Assembly (NCBI GenBank): GCA_002412715.1
Contig: DHVP01000034.1
Span: 40,718-104,717, forward strand
From: Deltaproteobacteria bacterium UBA5205
GTDB lineage: Bacteria; Desulfobacterota; Syntrophorhabdia; Syntrophorhabdales; Syntrophorhabdaceae
Direction: 5' to 3'
Length of the DNA stretch: 64,000 nt
Below the pieces are notes generated by a model. The model was given only the letters and a program-made list of their open reading frames with translations. It searched no databases and had not been told where the DNA came from. Of the stretch, positions 58,970 through 64,000 are shown piece after piece (position 1 is the first letter of the stretch; the number at the start of each line of letters is the position of its first letter). The translations under genes and the position numbers were made by a program.

Positions 58970-59146
58970 GGTGTCTCTCCTTAGTTTTATTACACACCCA
59001 GCATGCTTTTTATCCGCCCCCACCGGAAGGTTCATCCGGGAGGCATCGCGTGGCTCATCCCCTGGCTCGCAGATCGGCCACATACATTTCTTTGTTCATA
59101 GTTGTGATCTCCGGCAATAAGACACCGCATGGTCTAAGTCGTATAT

Positions 59147-59157
59147 TGGTCTTACCA
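59147..59157. promoter_or_regulatory. GntR/FCD operator TGGTCTTACCA upstream of dctP
   Basis: A palindrome of the same type as at 54964-54974, abutting the -10 of the predicted dctP promoter, so a bound repressor would block polymerase. A second half site is 17 bp downstream on the transcript side. Confidence 0.75.
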
Positions 59158-59194
59158 TTATATTTTATACCATTTTTAGCACATGCCTTGTCAA
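59157..59194 (-). promoter_or_regulatory. Promoter of dctPQM
   Basis: On the minus strand TTGACA (59194-59189) in the shared block TTCTTGACAAGGC is followed by TATAAA after 19 bp and TATAAT (59162-59157) after 26 bp. TATAAA with 19-bp spacing is the more likely -10, although the spacing is long. The A+T-rich stretch fits a regulated promoter. Confidence 0.5.
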
Positions 59195-59347
59195 GAAGTT
59201 TTTCCTTGCCCCGAAGACACCCCGTTTCAAGCCGAAAACCGGCCTGACCGGTGTCGGCGAGCGGGGCGATCGCATGCACAGTATTCTCTTTACTCTCCTG
59301 CACATTGTTGTGATATAAATACAAAAACAAATCCCCGGGGGTGGCGT

Positions 59348-59727
59348 GTGGAGATCGAAGGTAAGAATGTCCTTGTGCTCGGGGCGTACGGGGAGGCGGG
59401 CATCGCCATTTGCAGGCAGATCCTGAGGTACCGGCCCGAGATTGTCATTGACTGCATCAATACCGCGACGGCGCTGTCATACCAGAACATCTATCATGCA
59501 TACGAGGCGAGGAACTCAGGCGGCACCGATCAGACGGACGCCGCGGCCGTCCTCTATCAGCTGCTTTCGGCGACAAGATCCTCTACCAATCGATGAAAAA
59601 GGCCGGAACACGTTTATACCTGAAAATAGGGACAACGGGCACCGGCAACCGCCTGGGTCTTCATTCACGAATTCGGAGGAGGAAGACCGCACGCTTACGC
59701 GGAATGGAAAGAGATGGTATATTTTAG
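59348..59727 (+). pseudogene. Decayed Rossmann-type dehydrogenase/epimerase-like gene
   Basis: From a GTG at 59348 the frame reads VEIEGKNVLVLGAYGEAGIAICRQILRYRP, a nucleotide-binding Rossmann start (GxYGxxG), then jumps into EIVIDCINTATALSYQNIY. Such proteins are normally several hundred residues with a long stretch between these two parts, so an internal deletion is likely. The frame stops at 59594. The next frame from about 59574 continues with DKILYQSMKKAGTRLYLKIGTTGTG before ending at 59727, so there is also a frameshift. I recall SMKxAGT..YxKIGTSGTGG from a dehydrogenase-like family in anaerobes, but this link is from memory. Confidence 0.7.
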
Positions 59728-59733
59728 AAGAGA

Positions 59734-59809
59734 TAGGTAATGGGTGATGGGTGATGGGTAAAAAAAAGAAATGCTTTTCCTATTACCTATAACCTATTAC
59801 CCATAACCT
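59734..59809. repeat. Heptamer-repeat imperfect hairpin upstream of MBL gene
   Basis: The left arm (59734-59759) is ATAGGTAATGGGTGATGGG-type with four heptamer units. The right arm (59779-59809) has five CCTATTA/CCTATAA/CCCATAA units. The two pair imperfectly around an A-rich loop. The right arm ends 11 bp before the ATG of the MBL gene, so the hairpin lies directly before or over its ribosome-binding region. Same family as 6993-7069 and 47269-47340. Confidence 0.9.
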
Positions 59810-59819
59810 GAATTTAACC

Positions 59820-60521
59820 ATGAACCCTCAACGAATAAGTAAAATTCTTTGGCGCGTCGCCGGGGCGGACATGACGAGTCCGCGGGATAGTGCTGTTTAC
59901 CTTCTCGATCTCGGCGAGCCGGTGCTTATCGATTGCGGCTCGGGCTACGGCTTCGACAGCATGGTCGATAACATTCAAAAAGCCGGCTTCGACCCCGATG
60001 ACATCAAGACCCTCATCATGACCCATTGTCATGTGGACCACATCGGGGCGGCGCCGATGGTACGGTCGCGCTTCGGCACACGACTCGTCATGCATGAAAA
60101 GGACGCGGACATCGTCGAACGGGGAGACACCCGGCTCACCGCCGCATTCTGTTTCGAGGTCGATTTCAAACCCCTTCCCGTTGACGGGAGGCTTGCGGGC
60201 GGCGCGGGAACCCTTCACTTCGTCTCCCATGACCTTGAGTGGATCCACACTCCCGGCCACACCCCGGGATCGATATCCCTGTTCCTGGACGTGGAGGGTG
60301 AACGCATTCTCTTTGCCCAGGATATCGGTGCACCCCTCCTTGAAGAATTCGACTGCGACCCTTCTGCCTGGCTTACATCAATCCAAACACTCTTCGCCCT
60401 TAATGCCGATATCCTCTGCGATGGTCATAGTGGCGCCTACGGACCGAAGGATGTCGTCAGACAATATCTTGAATACTGCCTCGCCTCCCAGCATCAACAG
60501 GGATACATCAAGGCCCCGTAA
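59820..60521 (+). CDS. MBL-fold metallo-hydrolase
   Basis: The 233-aa protein has the metallo-beta-lactamase fold: THCHVDHIG (H69, H71, D73, H74), HTPGHTPGSISL with a further His, FAQDIGAP with the bridging Asp, and CDGHSGAYG near the end. The set HxHxDH-H-D-H binds two metal ions. It is probably a glyoxalase II-like or lactonase-like hydrolase, and no narrower call can be supported. Its start has no clear Shine-Dalgarno sequence because the heptamer repeat occupies the space upstream. Confidence 0.88.
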   Translation: MNPQRISKILWRVAGADMTSPRDSAVYLLDLGEPVLIDCGSGYGFDSMVDNIQKAGFDPDDIKTLIMTHCHVDHIGAAPMVRSRFGTRLVMHEKDADIVERGDTRLTAAFCFEVDFKPLPVDGRLAGGAGTLHFVSHDLEWIHTPGHTPGSISLFLDVEGERILFAQDIGAPLLEEFDCDPSAWLTSIQTLFALNADILCDGHSGAYGPKDVVRQYLEYCLASQHQQGYIKAP

Positions 60522-60532
60522 CCGCACTCTTT

Positions 60533-60554
60533 ACTGTCATCACAAACGATGACA
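60533..60554. terminator. Possible weak terminator after the MBL gene
   Basis: CTGTCATC-6-GATGACAG forms an 8-bp perfect stem 12 bp after the stop codon. The hairpin is flanked by direct copies of CGCACTCTT (60522-60530, 60555-60563) rather than by a T-tract. Termination is thus uncertain. Confidence 0.35.
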
Positions 60555-60740
60555 GCGCACTCTTCAAAACGACTATCTAATAATTGTTATTTCTGCGACA
60601 GACAGGAAAGGCTCCATTGCTTATCCTATCTTTAGTGAATATCAAAAAATAATGGATATCCATGGAGGTGCACGAGTATCGGTTCAAGATGTCAGGGAAA
60701 ATAAACAGCTGCAAAATCTTTTATAAAAGGAGAGACAATT

Positions 60741-61181
60741 ATGAAAAGGGCATTTGTGTTGACAATGATGGTAGCAATCGCAACAGTTTTCTTCCTTCTC
60801 CCGGGCACGGGTATCGTCGGAGCCCAGACAGGCAGCGGAGGAGCCTCGGATCAGCCGCCGGCCCCGAGTGCATGGGCCGTGCAGGCGCAGCAGGCGGACA
60901 TAATGATATCCGAGGCGCAGAAAACGATCCAGCGGTGCAACGAGCAGATCGCGCAGGCGGAAGCAATGAAAAAGAGGGCCCAGGAAGGCCGGGCGAGAGC
61001 CCAGGCTGTTGGCGGCACAAAGGATGATCAACCGCAATATCCCTGGCTTTCCATGGAGAAAGCCGCCGATATGATCATTGCAGACGCCCGTCAGACCATC
61101 GAACGGTGTGAATTGCAGATAAAGACAGGCCGGGCATTGAAAGTAGAGGCAGAAAACGAACTCAAGAAATTGGGGCAGTGA
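60741..61181 (+). CDS. Exported helical protein of unknown function
   Basis: A 146-aa protein with a signal peptide (MKRAFVLTMMVAIATVFFL, cut near GAQ). The mature part is helical and contains two similar segments of about 40 residues: ADIMISEAQKTIQRCNEQIAQAEAMKKRA and ADMIIADARQTIERCELQIKTGRALKVEA, each with one Cys in the same place. It therefore looks like an internal duplication giving a coiled hairpin. I do not know the family. It has GGAG 9 bp upstream and is followed by a hairpin. Confidence 0.72.
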   Translation: MKRAFVLTMMVAIATVFFLLPGTGIVGAQTGSGGASDQPPAPSAWAVQAQQADIMISEAQKTIQRCNEQIAQAEAMKKRAQEGRARAQAVGGTKDDQPQYPWLSMEKAADMIIADARQTIERCELQIKTGRALKVEAENELKKLGQ

Positions 61182-61261
61182 AAGAATGGGGAGGCCTCGA
61201 ACCTTGAAGGCCGCTGTCGGACTCGCGACACCCCGCGCCCCGGACAGAATCTTGAAAGGAT

Positions 61262-61318
61262 GAATACAGGGAGGCCTTCCGTACTCCGCGAGGTCAAGGA
61301 ACGGCCCTCCCTGTATTC
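61262..61318. terminator. Long inverted repeat between two exported-protein genes
   Basis: GAATACAGGGAGG (61262-61274) pairs perfectly with CCTCCCTGTATTC (61306-61318) over a 31-nt loop, 56 bp before the next start codon. There is no T-tract, so it may be a processing or regulatory structure rather than a terminator. Confidence 0.5.
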
Positions 61319-61373
61319 GTGACCTTTAGTCGGAAACATCGTCCGCCCTGTGTGTCGTGTATTGGAGGAGAAT

Positions 61374-61991
61374 ATGAATAATGACAAGAGAAGAGGGCTA
61401 ACGCTGCTGATCGTTGCAGCGGCCCTGTTTACGTTCGTTTTGACAACGCACGCGGGGGCGCCCGCCTTTGCGCAGACAGGTCAAAAACTGTACTCGGACA
61501 CGAAGATCACTCTCCCCGCGTTCGACCTCCCCATTCCTCAGGACCAATCGGAGAAGGATTACCTGGGCCTTTCGGGAAAGGGGACCTTCAAGATCGGGCA
61601 GATTAAGGCCCAGGTTGTAATCATTGAGGTTTTTAGCCTCTATTGCCCTTATTGCCAGGTTCAGGCCCCACTTGTGAGCGAGGTTTACCAAAAGATCCAG
61701 GAAAGTCCGGACCTGAAAGAGAAGATAAAAATGATCGGCATCGCAGCCACAAACAGCGCCTTCGAGGCCAAGTCTTTCAAAGAGACTCACCACGTACCCT
61801 TCCCTGTCTTCCCCGATGAGGAAGGGGACGCGGCCGTGGCGCTTGGTGTCAAATATACGCCAACCTTTATCGGGGTCAGAGTCGACGGCAAGGGATCCCA
61901 GGAACAGTTTTACTGGCTGCCGGGTGTCTTCAAGGATTCCACGAGGTTCCTCGAGGAAATACTGAAAACATCGGGATTGGAGCAGAGGTAA
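61374..61991 (+). CDS. Exported thioredoxin-like protein with CPYC motif
   Basis: The 205-aa protein starts at 61374 with GGAGGAG 6 bp upstream and has a signal peptide (GLTLLIVAAALFTFVLTTHAGAPAFAQ). The thioredoxin fold contains VVIIEVFSLYCPYCQVQAPLVSEVY (CPYC active site) and the cis-Pro region LGVKYTPTFIGVRV. CPYC resembles glutaredoxin/DsbA-type redox sites. It is followed after 3 bp by an exported peroxiredoxin-like gene, so the two likely act together in the envelope. Confidence 0.85.
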   Translation: MNNDKRRGLTLLIVAAALFTFVLTTHAGAPAFAQTGQKLYSDTKITLPAFDLPIPQDQSEKDYLGLSGKGTFKIGQIKAQVVIIEVFSLYCPYCQVQAPLVSEVYQKIQESPDLKEKIKMIGIAATNSAFEAKSFKETHHVPFPVFPDEEGDAAVALGVKYTPTFIGVRVDGKGSQEQFYWLPGVFKDSTRFLEEILKTSGLEQR

Positions 61992-61994
61992 GGA

Positions 61995-62615
61995 ATGAAG
62001 TTGCCGGCAAGTCTCTGGAAATGCTTCGCGTGCGCGGTTATTACCGTGATCATGTTCTCAAGCGGGGCGGCTTACGGGGAATCAGCAGCCTTCAAAGACA
62101 ACATCTATCCTGTCGGCAAACTCGCGCCGAGGGACTCCAGCCCGATCTTGAAGGTGGGAGATACCGCGCCTGACTTCACGCTCCCCTCCATCGAAGGGAG
62201 CAAGGTTTCGCTTCACGACTACCGCGACAGAAAGAATGTCGTCATCTCCTTCGTGCCCGCGGCATGGACACCGGTCTGTTCCGATCAGTGGCCCGGCTAC
62301 AACGTGTCGAAAAAACTTTTTGAGAAACACGACGCCATACTTCTCGGTATCACCGTGGATAATATTCCCACCCTCTATGCCTGGACCCGGCAAATGTCCC
62401 CGGACAAGTTGTGGTTCCCCGTATTGAGCGATTTTTACCCCCACGGCGCCGTCGCCTCGAAATACGGAGTGCTCCGTTCAAGCGGGGAATCGGAAAGGGC
62501 CCTCTTCGTGATCGATAAGAAAGGCACTATCAGGTACATAGATATACACGACATAAACAAACGCCCCCGCCTTGAAGACCTGGTCGGGGCGCTTGAACTG
62601 CTGGATAAACAGTAG
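61995..62615 (+). CDS. Exported peroxiredoxin-like protein
   Basis: A 206-aa protein with a signal peptide (CFACAVITVIMFSSGAAYG) and an AhpC/TSA-type redoxin fold: APDFTLPSIEGSKVSLHDYRDRKNVVISFVPAAWTPVCSDQW (peroxidatic Cys in TPVC), FPVLSDFYPHGAVASKYGVL and RALFVIDKKGTIRYID. No obvious resolving cysteine follows, so it is like a 1-Cys or BCP/AhpE-type enzyme. The thioredoxin-like protein encoded just upstream could reduce it. It would remove peroxides in the periplasm of an anaerobe. Confidence 0.88.
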   Translation: MKLPASLWKCFACAVITVIMFSSGAAYGESAAFKDNIYPVGKLAPRDSSPILKVGDTAPDFTLPSIEGSKVSLHDYRDRKNVVISFVPAAWTPVCSDQWPGYNVSKKLFEKHDAILLGITVDNIPTLYAWTRQMSPDKLWFPVLSDFYPHGAVASKYGVLRSSGESERALFVIDKKGTIRYIDIHDINKRPRLEDLVGALELLDKQ

Positions 62616-62680
62616 GTTTCACGGACAAAGGACTCTACAGGAAATGCTGTGGCCACGATCGGGGGCCGGCACGACAGGAA

Positions 62681-63001
62681 TTACTTCTGAAGCTTTGTTC
62701 CTATGTCCCGCACCGCCTTTTTGTCCATGAGTCGCATAAAGCCGGGATTCGCCATGAGAAAGTTAATGTCGCCATCGCTGACCGCCTTCATGACCTCGGG
62801 GTCCTGAAGAACCTTCTGCACATCAGGGTCATCCTGCAGTGACAGGATCAGGTTCATTATCTCCTGGTTCCCCATCATCTGCCGTTGAAGCGCCTGGGTC
62901 TCCCCTTTGATGTCAGGCCCGGCCTGCTCGGCCCATCCCGTCGTTACCACGCCCGGCAGGATCAAGAAAACAAACACGCAAACAACACCAGGCAATCTCA
63001 T
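62681..63001 (-). CDS. Small exported protein with Asp/Met-rich helical repeat
   Basis: A 106-aa protein starting at 63001 with a signal peptide (MRLPGVVCVFVFLILPGVVTTGWA). The mature part is helical: QRQMMGNQEIMNLILSLQDDPDVQKVLQDPEVMKAVSDGDINFLMANPGFMRLMDKK. The DP-x-V/M-x-x-ILxDP pattern resembles STI1/Sti1-like DP repeats of chaperone cofactors. Its function in the envelope is unknown. The gene converges on the peroxiredoxin gene. Confidence 0.68.
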   Translation of the reverse strand: MRLPGVVCVFVFLILPGVVTTGWAEQAGPDIKGETQALQRQMMGNQEIMNLILSLQDDPDVQKVLQDPEVMKAVSDGDINFLMANPGFMRLMDKKAVRDIGTKLQK

Positions 63002-63058
63002 TCCCGACCTCCAGCCGCAATTATACCACAGCCCGACAAAAACCGTGAGCTTCCTGTG

Positions 63059-63189
63059 AGCTCGCACGGCGAGCGAGAGGGGGAGGCTCCACGGGCTTTT
63101 GCGAACGGGGAGGGGGTGGTGAGGGCGAGGACGAGGGTTTTATTTAGCTCGCACGGCGAGCGAGAGGGGGAGGCTCCACGGGCTTTTGC
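63059..63189. repeat. Two perfect 44-bp direct repeats, 87 bp apart
   Basis: AGCTCGCACGGCGAGCGAGA... (63059-63102) recurs exactly at 63146-63189. Each copy has a small palindrome (GCTCGC-ACG-GCGAGC), and the second continues into CTCCACG-10-CGTGGAG. The unit plus its 43-bp spacer looks like a REP/short interspersed element or a tandem duplication. No gene lies across it. Confidence 0.9.
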
Positions 63190-63213
63190 TCGTGGAGGGG
63201 GCGACGTGAGCCC

Positions 63214-63642
63214 CTATATACTGTATACTTCCTTACCCAGCGTCTTGACCCAGTTCTGGGCCAGAACCTTCTGAGCCTCTTCGGTCCTGTCCACGCCGAG
63301 GATAACGATGGCGTTACCCGAAACCCTGCCGAGGTGGGGATAGAGATAATGGACATTGATGCCGGCGGCCTTGAGCGGCTTGAGAACGGCCAGTAACCCC
63401 CCGGGGTGATCGGGAGTCTCGACGGCAAGGACACCCGTCTCGCGAGGGTTAAATCCATTACCCTTGAGAATGTTCTTTGCTTTTTCGGGGTCATCGACGA
63501 GAAAACGCACGGTGCTGATGTCCGATGTATCTGCAACGGAAATGGCGCGAATGTTCACTCCTTCGCGTCCGAGAAGCTCACTCACATGGGAGAGGGCCCC
63601 GGGTACATTCTCAAGACTGATGGATAGCTGCGTGATGACCAT
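63214..63642 (-). CDS. Protein with two ACT domains
   Basis: The 142-aa protein consists of two ACT modules (SISLENVPGALSHVSELLGREGVNIRAISV; VETPDHPGGLLAVLKPLKAAGINVHYLYPHLG). This type is commonly encoded with 2-oxoacid:acceptor oxidoreductase subunits and phenylacetate-CoA ligase in anaerobes, where it may sense amino acids. It follows the oxidoreductase gamma-subunit gene after 5 bp. No enzyme domain is attached. Confidence 0.88.
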   Translation of the reverse strand: MVITQLSISLENVPGALSHVSELLGREGVNIRAISVADTSDISTVRFLVDDPEKAKNILKGNGFNPRETGVLAVETPDHPGGLLAVLKPLKAAGINVHYLYPHLGRVSGNAIVILGVDRTEEAQKVLAQNWVKTLGKEVYSI

Positions 63643-63647
63643 TGTTC

Positions 63648-64000
63648 TTACTCCTTGACATAATTAAAACCCATTTCCAGGGCTTCCTTATTCAACTTGA
63701 TCAGCTTTGATCTCCCCTCGCCGAGAAGTTCGGCAAGGTTCTTTATCATCGCATCGAAGGATATGATGTTGCTTGCCTTGATAAGCGCCCCAAGTATGAT
63801 CATGTTGGCGACCTTGATGGTTCCCAGTTTCTCGGCAAGCTGGCTCGTGGGGATGGCGAGGATCTCGATATCGCTTCTGGCGGACGCTATGTCGACGAGG
63901 GACGCATTGACGCACAGGAGGCCTCCCGACTGGAGGATGTTCTGAAACCTGTTGAAGGAAGGCTGGTTCATCGCGACGACGAATTCCGGTTCCGAAGCGA
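63648..64000 (-). CDS. 2-oxoacid:acceptor oxidoreductase gamma subunit, C-terminal part
   Basis: The coding frame runs off the right edge; the visible part begins SEPEFVVAMNQPSFNRFQ and continues LQSGGLLCVNASLVD, ILAIPTSQLAEKLG, KVANMIILGALIKASNII and ends with a short basic tail. This is the gamma (IorB/PorC/KorC-type) fold. The complex oxidises a 2-oxoacid to acyl-CoA with reduced ferredoxin. Which 2-oxoacid is used cannot be told; an indolepyruvate-type enzyme is suggested by the linked ACT gene. The start codon lies outside. Confidence 0.9.
   Translation of the reverse strand, partial: ASEPEFVVAMNQPSFNRFQNILQSGGLLCVNASLVDIASARSDIEILAIPTSQLAEKLGTIKVANMIILGALIKASNIISFDAMIKNLAELLGEGRSKLIKLNKEALEMGFNYVKE

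Larger units (their letters stand above)
58970..59347. other. Regulatory region upstream of dctP
   Basis: This 378-bp region between dctP (minus) and a pseudogene (plus) holds the dctP promoter (59157-59194), a perfect TGGT-N3-ACCA operator (59147-59157) and a half site TGGTCTAAGTC (59130-59140) 17 bp away. The predicted leader is about 180 nt. No small gene is convincing; longer frames extend dctP upstream but lack a signal peptide at their start. Confidence 0.6.

Noticed and set aside
63059..63189. Two-unit CRISPR array
   Set aside because: Only two long 44-bp units, no cas genes nearby, and the repeat has internal palindromes unlike a CRISPR repeat.

Overview
The window looks like chromosomal DNA of a GC-rich, strictly anaerobic Gram-negative bacterium. 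The closest fit is a deltaproteobacterial (Desulfobacterota / Syntrophorhabdus-type) syntroph or anaerobic oxidiser. This is inferred from the gene content: sigma-54 response regulators, an XrtA/PEP-CTERM-type exopolysaccharide locus, an AprA-like flavoprotein with its ferredoxin, TRAP transport, a 2-oxoacid:ferredoxin oxidoreductase subunit and a C_GCAxxG_C_C protein. No rRNA, tRNA, integrase, transposase or CRISPR array was recognised.

Layout. 1-2.6 kb (minus): a sensor kinase, a lipoprotein and a truncated sigma-54 response regulator in the order of GlrK/QseE-QseG-GlrR/QseF systems. 2.9-4.8 kb (plus): two secreted proteins, one with FN3/BACON/Gly-Trp repeat domains and one resembling a polysaccharide lyase, ending at a strong two-way terminator. 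4.9-39.3 kb (minus): an almost continuous exopolysaccharide supercluster, with many genes overlapping by ATGA. A sigma-54 promoter with an upstream inverted repeat lies before its first gene, and a PrsR-like sigma-54 regulator lies just upstream. From the promoter onward it encodes a small receiver-like protein, a small secreted protein, Wza, Wzz, an ExeA-like ATPase with LysM, a BY-kinase-like ATPase with a degenerate P-loop, the priming sugar transferase, a deacetylase, an acyltransferase, FemAB, a DegT aminotransferase, GT2, GT4, Wzx, a Wzy/ligase, a methyltransferase, a CapK-like adenylating enzyme and a 1312-aa golvesin/PKD protein with a possible split caspase-like domain. These are followed by four ATP-grasp enzymes (two of them tandem paralogues), a GNAT, a hexapeptide acyltransferase, GT4, an oxidoreductase-epimerase fusion, GT2 and a methyltransferase. 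Neither an exosortase nor a PEP-CTERM substrate is in the window.

41-47.5 kb: housekeeping and stray genes (a Cys-rich mini-protein, a TPR protein, RecD2, a LETM1-like protein, Rsh and ribosomal protein L28), with striking inverted and heptamer repeats around rpmB. 48-59 kb (minus): a catabolic block with TRAP DctPQM, a GntR/FCD regulator, an AprA-like flavoprotein, a ferredoxin, a small acidic protein, a 901-aa FAD/Fe-S oxidase, a newly noticed 54-aa ORF and a C_GCAxxG protein. Its two operon promoters share a 13-bp core and a TGGT-N3-ACCA operator, so the local GntR protein probably controls both. 59.3-64 kb: a frameshifted Rossmann pseudogene, an MBL hydrolase, three small exported proteins including a thioredoxin-like/peroxiredoxin pair, another small exported protein, a 44-bp direct repeat, and an ACT protein beside a truncated 2-oxoacid:acceptor oxidoreductase gamma subunit.

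A family of 7-bp repeats (CCYATNA) occurs at three separate intergenic places. At two of them it is arranged as long hairpins.
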